From Armatimonas rosea (GTDB lineage Bacteria > Armatimonadota > Armatimonadia > Armatimonadales > Armatimonadaceae), in contig NZ_JACHGW010000001.1 of assembly GCF_014202505.1 (NCBI RefSeq), positions 992,001-1,056,000 of the forward strand: a DNA stretch of 64,000 bases, in the 5' to 3' direction. Below, piece by piece: positions 49,497 through 57,569 of the stretch (positions are counted from its first letter, which is position 1; each line of letters starts with the position of its first letter). Below the pieces are notes generated by a model. The model did not search any database. It was not told the DNA's origin and worked only from the letters and a program-made list of their open reading frames with translations. Made by a program: the position numbers and the translations under genes.

Positions 49497-51929
49497 TCAG
49501 TGATTGAAGAGAAACTCCGGGCTGTTGAGGAGCGCCCAGAGCGCGTCTTGCAGGGCTTCGTCGCGGTTCTTGGCAGCCGTGAGCTGGGCTTCGAGCGCGA
49601 GCCGCTCGGCGGGCTTGGGGTAGCGGGCGAGGGCGGCAAGAAAGAGCGTGTCCAGGATCTCTTCGTTCGTTTTCTTGGCCCTCACCAGCTGGCTGACAAT
49701 CCCCTCGCCGCTGGTGAGCTTATTCTGCACCTCTTGGGAGTTGAGCAGCGCCAGTGCCTGCCCGAGGGCGGGCTCGCAGGTGCGCTCGGACTCGCCAGAG
49801 AGAATGCGCGGCGGGCGGCCAAAGGTGTCGAGCATCACGGAGGGAATCTCGGCATCGGCGACCTCGATGGCGCGCGCTCCCTCAGGCTGGCCTTGGTAGC
49901 GGTCGGGGACCTGGGTCACTTGCGCGAGGGCATCGGCGAGCTCCTCGGCAGGGAGGCGACGTGGGAGGTAGTGCGAGAAGTAGCGCGTGTCAAGGCGGCT
50001 ACTCGGGGTGGCGGTGCTGGTGCGCTGGTAGGTGATCGAGAGGCAGATGGTCTTGAGCAGGGCCTTGAGCTTGAAGTTGCTCTTGCGCAGGTCCGCGGCG
50101 AGGGCGGCCAGCAGCGGCTCGTTGCTGGCGGGGTTGGTGGAGCGCAGGTCGTCGATCGGCTCCACAATCCCGCGTCCAAAGCAGCGCGCCCAGAGCCGGT
50201 TGGCGGCGTTGCGCGCGAAGTCGTCTTGGGCCACGAGCCAAGCGGCTGCCTTCACCCGCCGGTCTTCGTCCTTGGCGAAGACCAGCGCGGAGCGGTCGAG
50301 GGGGCGCGGCTCGGAGATCTCGTTGGTGCGCAGGTGGCGCAGGTTCGGGTCGTGCTTGGCCTCGAGGCGCTCGGGGATGCCGTCCTCGTTCTCGCCGCCG
50401 CCGCTGACTTGGTGAAAGAGCGCCGCAAAGTGGTAGTAATCGTCTTGCGTGAACTTCTCGCTCGGGTGGTTGTGGCACTTGGCGCACCCGATCCGCTGGC
50501 CTAGGAAGGTCTGGGCGATCAGCTCCGTGGAGTTCTCCGTGGCGCGCACCCAGTAGCCCTGGTTCGGTTTCTGCGGCACACGGCTGAGCCAGAAGAGGCC
50601 GGCCCGATTGTCTTCCAGCGGCCCCGAGGCGGTGAGGATCTTGGTGGCGAGCGTGTCCCACCCGGTATCGGCGTTGAGCTGCTCCGCGAGCCAGGCCTGG
50701 AGCTGCAGGGCGTACTTGCGGCTCATGTTCTCCTTGCGGAGCGTGAACAAGTCCCCCAGCTTGAGCGCCCAGATCAGGCCAAACTCCGGGCGGGAGAGCA
50801 GGCTGTCGATGAGCTTCTCGCGCTTGTCGGGGGCTTTGTCGTCGAGAAAGGCGCGTGCCTCAGCCTCGGTGGGGAGGGTGCCGATCAGGTCGATAGAGAC
50901 GCGGCGCAGAAACTCGCTCTCGGTGCAGCGGCCCGACGGCTCGATATGGAGCGCCTTGAGCTTTGTGTTGACCGCATCGTCGATGTAGTTCGTGCGGGCG
51001 GTGAAGGCGCTGTCTTTGAGTTGGTTGGGGAACGGGGCGCTCAGGCGGACAATCGTGAGCTTGTCGCGGTACTTGGCCAGCACTGCGGTCTCCCCCGAGC
51101 GGAGCTGCTTTGCCATGCCATCGTCGGTGACCGAGGCGATCGCGGGATCGTTGACGGAGAACAGGGCGCGGTGGGTGACATCCTCGGTGCGGCCATCGGT
51201 GTAGGTGGCGCGGACCAGCAGGCGCTGGGTCTCGCCGGGCAGGAGCGTGCGGTCGCCGGGGAGGATCTCGAGCTTGGCGAGGGGCGCTTCTTTCTCAGCC
51301 GGGCCGGGTGCACCCTGCTGGAGCCAGCCGAGAAGAAGCTGGTGCTCGGGGGAGCCCTTCGTGAGCACCGTCCCGCCGCGATGGGGAAGCTCGCCCAGCG
51401 GCTTGCGTAGAAACAGGCTCCGCTCCGGTGCCTCGCGGGTGATGCGGCGGCCACTCAGCGCCTTGACAATCGCCAGAAAGTCCTGCTCGGGGGCGTAGCC
51501 GCGCAGGGAGAGCTTAAAGCCGCCCTTCCCCGACGCCGCACCGTGGCACGTCCCTTGGCTGCAGCCCAGCTTGGCGAGGGTGGGGGCCACATCGTTGACA
51601 AAGGAGTAGGTGGGGGCGACTCCGGTGTTCTTGACGCCCACCGGAATCTTGGCGCTGACACTGCCTAGCTCGGCCTTGAGCGCGCCCGTGCCGTCGGTGC
51701 GCGGCATGAGCGTGCTTCCTGCGAGCTGGAGCAGCGACGGTGGCCAGGTGCTGAGCTTGGCCTGGCCCGTCACGTCTTTGCGGCTCCCATCGCTCAGGAC
51801 CGCCGTGACGAGCACCCGCTGCCGTGCCAGGCGACCGTCCAGCGCCACCGACGACGGGGTCACTTCCAGGCGTGCAACCTTGGGGGGCGTAGCGGCTAGG
51901 AGCACAACCGCGAGCAGTGAGGCGAGCAT
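49497..51929 (-). CDS. Planctomycete-type PSCyt/DUF1549/DUF1553 (PSD1) protein with Ig-like domains
   Basis: 810 residues from ATG 51929 (MLASLLAVVLLAATPPKVAR); a longer frame to 52382 is antisense to a GNAT gene. A signal peptide and a BIG2-like Ig domain lead to a cytochrome-like PSCyt1 domain (LGCSQGTCHGAASGKGGFKL, haem site CSQGTCH), a second Ig-like domain, DUF1549 (GRCTESEFLRRVSIDLIGTL) and DUF1553 (GCAKCHNHPSEKFTQDDYYH; VAQDDFARNAANRLWARCFG; LNSPEFLFN). Functional partner of the DUF1501 protein; reaction unknown. The 5'-most gene of the cluster, with a leaderless-type promoter. Confidence 0.93.
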   Translation of the reverse strand: MLASLLAVVLLAATPPKVARLEVTPSSVALDGRLARQRVLVTAVLSDGSRKDVTGQAKLSTWPPSLLQLAGSTLMPRTDGTGALKAELGSVSAKIPVGVKNTGVAPTYSFVNDVAPTLAKLGCSQGTCHGAASGKGGFKLSLRGYAPEQDFLAIVKALSGRRITREAPERSLFLRKPLGELPHRGGTVLTKGSPEHQLLLGWLQQGAPGPAEKEAPLAKLEILPGDRTLLPGETQRLLVRATYTDGRTEDVTHRALFSVNDPAIASVTDDGMAKQLRSGETAVLAKYRDKLTIVRLSAPFPNQLKDSAFTARTNYIDDAVNTKLKALHIEPSGRCTESEFLRRVSIDLIGTLPTEAEARAFLDDKAPDKREKLIDSLLSRPEFGLIWALKLGDLFTLRKENMSRKYALQLQAWLAEQLNADTGWDTLATKILTASGPLEDNRAGLFWLSRVPQKPNQGYWVRATENSTELIAQTFLGQRIGCAKCHNHPSEKFTQDDYYHFAALFHQVSGGGENEDGIPERLEAKHDPNLRHLRTNEISEPRPLDRSALVFAKDEDRRVKAAAWLVAQDDFARNAANRLWARCFGRGIVEPIDDLRSTNPASNEPLLAALAADLRKSNFKLKALLKTICLSITYQRTSTATPSSRLDTRYFSHYLPRRLPAEELADALAQVTQVPDRYQGQPEGARAIEVADAEIPSVMLDTFGRPPRILSGESERTCEPALGQALALLNSQEVQNKLTSGEGIVSQLVRAKKTNEEILDTLFLAALARYPKPAERLALEAQLTAAKNRDEALQDALWALLNSPEFLFNH

Positions 51930-51935
51930 GGTGGG

Positions 51936-51941
51936 ATGATA
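51936..51941 (-). promoter_or_regulatory. -10 box TATCAT, 6 nt before the PSD1 ATG
   Basis: Minus-strand hexamer. A leaderless message here would be an exception, since the product is secreted. Confidence 0.4.
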
Positions 51942-52023
51942 CCAGAATCCAGGCACTGTGAACTTTCCGATAGAGCGCAACGGAGTGGGGGGTGGGGTGT
52001 CTCTGTTTGTGGAGGAAAGAACC

Positions 52024-52317
52024 ATGAAACCAACCATCGCCGCCCTTCTCTGCTTGACCACCCTCGCCCCACTTCCCGTCGTGGCCCAGACCAGCCACCC
52101 CGTGAGCAAGGTGGTGAAGACTGTCCAGAAGCACCCCACGGCCACCGGAGTAGCGGCGGGAATCGCCACCCATGCGGCGCTGAAGCGCTCCGCAGCGGCC
52201 AAGAAAAAGCAGCGCCAGAAGCTCACCTGGGCCGAGCGCCACCCGACCCTCACCGGGATCGCCGCCGGGGCCGCGACACGACTGGCGATCAAGAAGTCCA
52301 CCGCGCCGCACAAGTAG
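52024..52317 (+). CDS. Small secreted protein with a duplicated HPTxTGxAAG motif
   Basis: 97 residues; ATG 52024 follows GGAGGAAAG. Signal peptide MKPTIAALLCLTTLAPLPVV. The mature part is two copies of one unit: VQKHPTATGVAAGIATHAAL and AERHPTLTGIAAGAATRLAI, each followed by basic residues (KRSAAAKKKQ, KKSTAPHK). The small-residue G/A pattern resembles glycine-zipper helices that insert in membranes. No family recognised; it is divergent from the PSD1 gene. Confidence 0.75.
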   Translation: MKPTIAALLCLTTLAPLPVVAQTSHPVSKVVKTVQKHPTATGVAAGIATHAALKRSAAAKKKQRQKLTWAERHPTLTGIAAGAATRLAIKKSTAPHK

Positions 52318-52341
52318 GTTTTTAGCAAAGCCGGGCAAGGG

Positions 52342-52347
52342 TACGAT
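52342..52347 (+). promoter_or_regulatory. -10 box TACGAT, 9 nt before ATG 52357
   Basis: Context GGGTACGATAGGGGCA is shared with 24737-24750. Leaderless initiation predicted. Confidence 0.5.
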
Positions 52348-52356
52348 AGGGGCAAT

Positions 52357-53352
52357 ATGACCCTTCGTACCTTTGACCCCACCCGCGACTACCCTGCCGT
52401 CGTCGCCATCTACAACGCCAACTTCCCAGGCTTCCAGGAGTCCGAGAATGAGTTCCGCTTTAGTGACAATTACCGCGACGAAAAACACCACTTTGCTCGC
52501 CTTGTCGCGGAAGACGATAGTGGCGCGGTTGTTGGCTTTGGCCAGAGCGGCCACGACACGCACAGCTTCCACCCCACCCACTTTGAGGTAGATATCTTTG
52601 TCGCGCCCGAGCAGCAAGGGAAGGGCTACGGCAAGGCGCTCTTTGACCGCGTTCTCGCCGACCTGGCACCTCTCCAGCCCACCGTGCTCCGTACCCACAC
52701 GGTCGAGGGCACCGAGCGCGCCCTGCGCTTCCTCACCGACCGGGGCTTTGTTGAGGGCATGAGCTACGCCGAGTCGTGGCTCGATGTGGACGCGTTTGAT
52801 CCCAGCCGCTTTGCCGGTGCCGAGGAGCGCGTGCTCTCCCAGGGGATTCGTCTCACGACACTGGCGGAGCTGGGGGCCACCAACCCCGACGTGCGCCAGA
52901 AATTCTACGCGTTCACCCAGATTATCCAGGCCGATATTCCCTCACCAGAGCCCTTCACGCCGCTCCCCTACGAGGTCTGGGCCAAGCGCTTTGAGCACGC
53001 GGGCTACCTCCCCGAGGCGAACTTCTTGGCACTCGATGGCGACTCCTTTGTGGGGCTGAGCACGCTCTGGGCACGTGAGGCCGACAACCACCTTCAGACC
53101 GGAGCCACGGGCATTGCGCGCTCGCATCGCCGTCGGGGGATCGCGCTTGCGCTGAAGCTTCGTGCGCTCGCCTTCGCCAAAGAGCGCGGCGCTCCCATCA
53201 TCCGCACTGACAACGAGGTTAACAACGAGGGAATGCTCTCGATCAACCGGGCACTGGGCTTTGTGCGCCAGCCCGGCTGGGTCGGGTTTGTTGCTTCCCC
53301 CCCATCCCCCGCCGGGCGGGGGTTAGGGGGCAGGAGAGAGGCGGTATACTAA
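52357..53352 (+). CDS. Double-domain GNAT acetyltransferase with a repeat-encoded tail
   Basis: 331 residues. The first GNAT domain (TRDYPAVVAIYNANFPGFQE, FEVDIFVAPEQQGKGYGKAL with the Q-x-x-G-x-G CoA loop) and the second (NFLALDGDSFVGLSTLWARE, TGATGIARSHRRRGIALALK, IRTDNEVNNEGMLSINRALG) match mycothiol-synthase-like tandem GNATs. The last ~18 residues (VASPPSPAGRGLGGRREAVY) come from a family A half-repeat that also provides the gap to the alaS promoter. Substrate unknown. Confidence 0.9.
   Translation: MTLRTFDPTRDYPAVVAIYNANFPGFQESENEFRFSDNYRDEKHHFARLVAEDDSGAVVGFGQSGHDTHSFHPTHFEVDIFVAPEQQGKGYGKALFDRVLADLAPLQPTVLRTHTVEGTERALRFLTDRGFVEGMSYAESWLDVDAFDPSRFAGAEERVLSQGIRLTTLAELGATNPDVRQKFYAFTQIIQADIPSPEPFTPLPYEVWAKRFEHAGYLPEANFLALDGDSFVGLSTLWAREADNHLQTGATGIARSHRRRGIALALKLRALAFAKERGAPIIRTDNEVNNEGMLSINRALGFVRQPGWVGFVASPPSPAGRGLGGRREAVY
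53300..53335. repeat. Half copy of repeat family A at the 3' end of the GNAT gene
   Basis: CCCCCGCCGGGCGGGGG then TTAGGGGGCAGG, matching the right hairpin at 38424-38514. It encodes the last residues of the GNAT protein and lies about 10 bp upstream of the alaS -10 box. Confidence 0.65.
53345..53350 (+). promoter_or_regulatory. -10 box TATACT, 8 nt before the alaS ATG
   Basis: Overlaps the last codons of the GNAT gene. The expected start of transcription is at or within 2 nt of ATG 53359. Confidence 0.55.
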
Positions 53353-53358
53353 CGCGTT

Positions 53359-55992
53359 ATGCTAGCTAGAGAGCTTCGCCAGAAGTACATTGAGTTTTTC
53401 GAGAGCAAGGGTGCCCTGCGCCTCCCCTCCGACCCGCTGCCCACCGACGATCCGACGCTGCTGTTTACCGTGGCGGGGATGGTCCCGTTCAAGGCCTACT
53501 TCGAGGACCGCGCCACGCCGCCGCGCCGTAGCATTGTCACGAGCCAGAAGTGTCTGCGCACCAAGGATATCGAGGACATTGGCGATATTAGCCACTGTAC
53601 GTTCTTTGAGATGCTGGGCAACTTCAGCTTCGGGGACTACTTCAAGAAAGAGGCAATCGCCTGGTCCACGGAGTTTCTCTTCGACGTGCTGAAGCTGGAC
53701 CGAAGCCGGATTCGCGTGACGATCTACCAGGACGACCAAGAGGCCTACGACTTCTGGCGCGCCAATGGCATGCCCCACGAGCGCATCACGCGGCTCGGGC
53801 AGAAGACCAACTACTGGCCCGCCAATGCGATGGTCGAGCAGAGCCAAGGTCCGTGTGGCCCGTGCTCGGAGATCTTCTTCGACCTGCAGCCGCACCTGCC
53901 GTTTGACCAAGAGTGGGACGGCGAAGGCACGCGCTGGCTGGAGATCTGGAACAATGTCTTCACGCAGTTCACCGGCCAGGGCACGGGCGCTGACTACAAG
54001 CTGATTGAGCTGCCCAAGAAAAACATCGACACCGGCATGGGCCTGGAGCGCACTGCGGCGGCGATCAACAACCTCGCCGGCCCGTTCGAGACCGACCTCC
54101 TGCGCCCCGTGATCGCCGTGATGGAGCAGCTCTCGGGCAAGAGCTACACGTCGACGCCCGACTCCACCACCGATATCGCCTTCCGCCGGATCGCCGACCA
54201 TGTGCGTGCCACCACGTTTCTCCTCGGCGATGGCGTGACGCCCGGCCCGAGCGCACAGGGCTACATCCTGCGCCGCCTGATGCGCCGCGCGATTGTGGCG
54301 GGAATCCGGCACCTGGGCTTTGAGAGCGAGACCTTCATGGACCGCGCGGTTCCGGGCGTGATCGAGAACATGAAGGACTACTACCCCGAGCTCGTGGATC
54401 GCCAGGAAGCCATTCTGGAGGCCGTGAAGCTGGAGGAGAAGACCTTCCGCGATGCGCTCCGTAATGGCCTCGGGCGTCTTGAAGACGAGCTGGCGAAGGG
54501 AACCCTGGACGGTGCCCGTGCCCACTACCTCTATCAGACCTTCGGCCTGCCCTTTGAGGTCACCGCCGAGGTCGCGCTGGAGCGGGGGATTACGCTCGAC
54601 CGTGCGGGCTACGACGCGGCTGAGGTTGCTCACTCGGAGGCGTCCAAGGACAAAGAGAAACAGACCTGGGTGGTCACCGATGAGGGCACCAAGGAGCTGC
54701 TGCGCAACCTGCCGCACACGAAGTTTGTTGGTTACACCCAGGCCTCTGAGCAGACGCAGCTTGTGGGGATTCTCCAGAGTGGCAAGCCGCTTCAGGAGCT
54801 CGCTGAGGGCGAGGAGGCGGAGCTAATCCTAACAAGCTCGCCGTTCTACGCCGAGAGCGGCGGCCAGGTGGGGGACACGGGGACGATTACCTTCGACCAG
54901 GAGCGCGGTGCCGGTGTCGTGTACTCGTCGTCGTTTGCGGTCACCAACACCCAGAAGCGCGATGGGCTCTGGTTCCACCACGGAAAGGTGACATCGGGAA
55001 CACTCACCCTCAACGCTGATGTGACCGCACAGGTGGACACGGCGCGACGTGCGGCGATCCTGCGCAACCACACGGCGACCCACTTGCTCCATAAAGCGCT
55101 ACGCTCCATACTCGGAACCCATGTCGCGCAGAAGGGCTCCCTGGTCGCGCCCGACCGCCTGCGCTTCGACTTCTCGCACAGCGCCGCCCTCACCGACGAC
55201 GAGCTTGCCAGTATCGAGGCCGAGGTGAATGCGGCGATCTACGCGGGCTACGGCGTGGAGACGGTCGAGACGAGCCAGGACGATGCCCGGGAGCGCGGCG
55301 CGATGATGCTCTTTGGGGAGAAGTACGGCGATGTCGTGCGCATGGTCTCGGTCGGGGGCAAGTACTCGGTCGAGCTCTGTGGCGGAACCCATGTCAAGAA
55401 CACCAACGAGATCGGGCTCTTCAAGATCATCTCCGAAGGCTCCGCGGCGGCGGGTGTTCGGCGTATCGAGGCGGTGACGGGCGCGGGCGCGCTGGCCTAT
55501 CTCAATGCCAAGCTCGCCACACTGGAAAGTGCAGGCGCTCTGCTCTCGGTCAAGCCGGACTCCGTTCCGGAGGCAATCGAGCGGCTTCAGGCGCATGCCA
55601 AAGAGCTCCAGAGCGAGCTAAAGTCCCTCAAGTCCGCTGCCGCAGGCTCGCTCGCCGACACGCTGCTGGCCGAAGCGACCGAAAAAGACGGCTACAAGGT
55701 CGTGATCGCATCGGTGGAGACCGACGACGTCAGCAAGCTGGCCGATGAGCTGGTCGGGCGTATCGGTGCGGGCGTCGTGGTGCTCGGTGCGGTCTCGGGC
55801 GAGAAGCTGGTCTTTGTGGCGAAGGCGACAAAAGATGCGGTCGCCAAGGGAGTCCACTGTGGCAACCTCGTGAAGGCGGCGGCCACAGCGGCCGGCGGTG
55901 GCGGCGGTGGCCGCCCGGACTTCGCCCAAGCCGGAGGCCGCGATGCCAGCAAGCTGGGCGAGGCGCTGGCCGCCGCACGTGCGGCGCTCTGA
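53359..55992 (+). CDS. alaS: Alanyl-tRNA synthetase
   Basis: 877 residues, full length. The class II catalytic core starts at LRQKYIEFFESKGALRLPSD; motif 2/3 regions SQKCLRTKDIEDIGDISHCT and PKKNIDTGMGLERTAAAINN are clear. The editing domain has HTATH near 571-575 and CGGTH near 674-678, the zinc and proofreading residues that remove Ser and Gly. The C-terminal domain ends in Gly-rich AAATAAGGGGGGRPDFAQAG. It charges tRNA-Ala. The message is predicted to be leaderless. Confidence 0.98.
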   Translation: MLARELRQKYIEFFESKGALRLPSDPLPTDDPTLLFTVAGMVPFKAYFEDRATPPRRSIVTSQKCLRTKDIEDIGDISHCTFFEMLGNFSFGDYFKKEAIAWSTEFLFDVLKLDRSRIRVTIYQDDQEAYDFWRANGMPHERITRLGQKTNYWPANAMVEQSQGPCGPCSEIFFDLQPHLPFDQEWDGEGTRWLEIWNNVFTQFTGQGTGADYKLIELPKKNIDTGMGLERTAAAINNLAGPFETDLLRPVIAVMEQLSGKSYTSTPDSTTDIAFRRIADHVRATTFLLGDGVTPGPSAQGYILRRLMRRAIVAGIRHLGFESETFMDRAVPGVIENMKDYYPELVDRQEAILEAVKLEEKTFRDALRNGLGRLEDELAKGTLDGARAHYLYQTFGLPFEVTAEVALERGITLDRAGYDAAEVAHSEASKDKEKQTWVVTDEGTKELLRNLPHTKFVGYTQASEQTQLVGILQSGKPLQELAEGEEAELILTSSPFYAESGGQVGDTGTITFDQERGAGVVYSSSFAVTNTQKRDGLWFHHGKVTSGTLTLNADVTAQVDTARRAAILRNHTATHLLHKALRSILGTHVAQKGSLVAPDRLRFDFSHSAALTDDELASIEAEVNAAIYAGYGVETVETSQDDARERGAMMLFGEKYGDVVRMVSVGGKYSVELCGGTHVKNTNEIGLFKIISEGSAAAGVRRIEAVTGAGALAYLNAKLATLESAGALLSVKPDSVPEAIERLQAHAKELQSELKSLKSAAAGSLADTLLAEATEKDGYKVVIASVETDDVSKLADELVGRIGAGVVVLGAVSGEKLVFVAKATKDAVAKGVHCGNLVKAAATAAGGGGGGRPDFAQAGGRDASKLGEALAAARAAL

Positions 55993-56083
55993 CGCCGCCC
56001 ACAGGAACGTGGGCGGCTCGCTTCGCTGCTGGCCTGCGGCCTCAAAGTCGCTCCGCGACAGACTAAATTCCCCCCCTTCGCGA

Positions 56084-56134
56084 AGCCGCACCCAGAGGGT
56101 ACCCGGGTGGCGAGCCCTAGCGAGCCGGGGGAGG
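56084..56134. repeat. Repeat family C copy before the membrane-protein gene
   Basis: CCCAGAGGGTACCC at 56091-56104 matches 20929 and 42988. It is preceded (56000-56080) by GC-rich sequence with CGCTCCGCGACAG, similar to 19290. It abuts the uncertain start of the downstream gene. Confidence 0.55.
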
Positions 56135-57511
56135 TTGCTACTGCTGCTCCTCCTCCTCCTAACCCCTCTCGCCCACGCACAACCGCCTCTCGTAGTCTCG
56201 TCGCCGCCCGATGCGACGGCGCTGAAGCTCAAAGGTGCGTTTGGCTATGTCCACACGGCCACCGGAAAACTCCCTGAGCCCTCAACGGAGCCCCTGGAAG
56301 CCCTCATCGCGCGCGCCGAGCGCGGCGAGATTCGCCTTGCGGTTGTGCAGGAGCCGCTGAAGGGCCTGCCAAAGCTACGCCGCCTGCGGTTGGTTGGGCA
56401 GGGTATCGCAGACCGAAGCGCGGTTACCTCGCCGTCAACTCGGACGCTGGGCCTGGTGACAGCGGCGGACTTGACAGGGGAAGGGCGACCTGTTGAGATC
56501 GTACGGGGTGGGCTGCGACAGATGGGCTACTTTGGCGCGGGCCTGGAGATCCTTGAGGAGACAAAGGTTCCTCTCTTGATTATCTGGGGGGCGCTCGCGG
56601 GTCTTGGGCTGGGGCTTGCCATTGCCGCTCTGCGCTGGCCAAAGCTGCAAGTTGCGGCGGGGAATGCCTTGGCGGTTGCAACTGCGGGGACGGTGGCGCT
56701 TCTCTTGGCAGGCTTTGCCTTTCCCATCGCTGGGCCCGCTGTTTTTGTGGTTGCGACCGCGGTGCTGGCGGTGATCTCGCAGCCAAGCAAGTACCCACGC
56801 GCCCTCCAGAACCTGCTACTCGCGCTGGTTCTATTGGTAGTGCTCGACACACTCTTTCGCTGGAGTCTCGTCGCAAGCTCGCCGCTCTCGGGGTACTACG
56901 ACTCGGGGATTCGGTTCTATGGGATCGGCAACGAGTACATGGGCCTGCTGATCGGGGCGGCGCTGATGAGCGTGCCGAAGAAGTGGCTCGGCTGGGTGGG
57001 GGCGGGGATCACGCTTCTCTTGGGCTTGCCGATGCTCGGAGCCAATGCCGGGGGGGCGATGGCGGCGAGTGTCGCGTTTTTCCCCCCGAGCAAGAAGTCT
57101 TGGTGGCGGGTGGTGCTACCGTTTGTGGTGGTCGTTGCGCTGGCGGGGCTGGATCGCTTGCAACCCGGCGTGGCGCAGTCGCACATTGGGCAGGCGGCGG
57201 GGAAGGGGCCGAGCGCGTGGGGGGCGATTATCCTGCGCAAGCTCGCCATGAACGCCCGCCTGACCGTCGCGGGGCCGACTCTGCTGGCGCTGGGAGTGGC
57301 CGGTGTCGCGGGCTGGCAGCTGCGCAAGCCCTTTGCGCGGCTGGAGAGCGAGCTCCAGGGGCGTGTGGTGCAAGCCCTCTGGGGAGCGGGGGCAGCGATT
57401 GCCTTCAACGACTCCGGAACCATTGCCGCGCTGCTCTTGTTGGCTCCTGTACTGGTGGTCTGTCTAGAGAAAAGCCTACCTTCCCCCGCCGACTCGGCCG
57501 CCGCAAGCTGA
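56135..57511 (+). CDS. Polytopic membrane protein with GIGNEYMG motif, unknown function
   Basis: About 458 residues if started at TTG 56135 (MLLLLLLLTPLAHAQ, a signal peptide with no basic n-region); no ATG/GTG with a ribosome binding site is in frame after alaS, so the start is uncertain. An exported domain of ~130 residues (ARAERGEIRLAVVQEPLKGL, GLVTAADLTGEGRPVEIVRG) precedes about ten hydrophobic segments. Conserved-looking loops are SGYYDSGIRFYGIGNEYMG, GLPMLGANAGGAM and FNDSGTIAALLL. I recall similar membrane proteins in other phyla with a larger exported domain, but cannot name a function. Confidence 0.65.
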   Translation: MLLLLLLLLTPLAHAQPPLVVSSPPDATALKLKGAFGYVHTATGKLPEPSTEPLEALIARAERGEIRLAVVQEPLKGLPKLRRLRLVGQGIADRSAVTSPSTRTLGLVTAADLTGEGRPVEIVRGGLRQMGYFGAGLEILEETKVPLLIIWGALAGLGLGLAIAALRWPKLQVAAGNALAVATAGTVALLLAGFAFPIAGPAVFVVATAVLAVISQPSKYPRALQNLLLALVLLVVLDTLFRWSLVASSPLSGYYDSGIRFYGIGNEYMGLLIGAALMSVPKKWLGWVGAGITLLLGLPMLGANAGGAMAASVAFFPPSKKSWWRVVLPFVVVVALAGLDRLQPGVAQSHIGQAAGKGPSAWGAIILRKLAMNARLTVAGPTLLALGVAGVAGWQLRKPFARLESELQGRVVQALWGAGAAIAFNDSGTIAALLLLAPVLVVCLEKSLPSPADSAAAS

Positions 57512-57524
57512 GGGCCGAATCGGG

Positions 57525-57530
57525 TATACT
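57525..57530 (+). promoter_or_regulatory. -10 box TATACT upstream of the fused E1 gene
   Basis: Followed by a GTCGG-AGCA-CCGAC hairpin (57536-57549) in a leader of about 32 nt; no strong ribosome binding site is seen. Confidence 0.45.
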
Positions 57531-57569
57531 TGCTAGTCGGAGCACCGACGCTCTCTTGGCACAGAACCT

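Noticed and set aside
56107-56160. Frameshift at the CTG/CTC run as the explanation for the missing start of the 56135 gene.
   Set aside because: The alternative frame from GTG 56107 gives a Pro-rich peptide without signal features, so a shift would not restore a better N-terminus.
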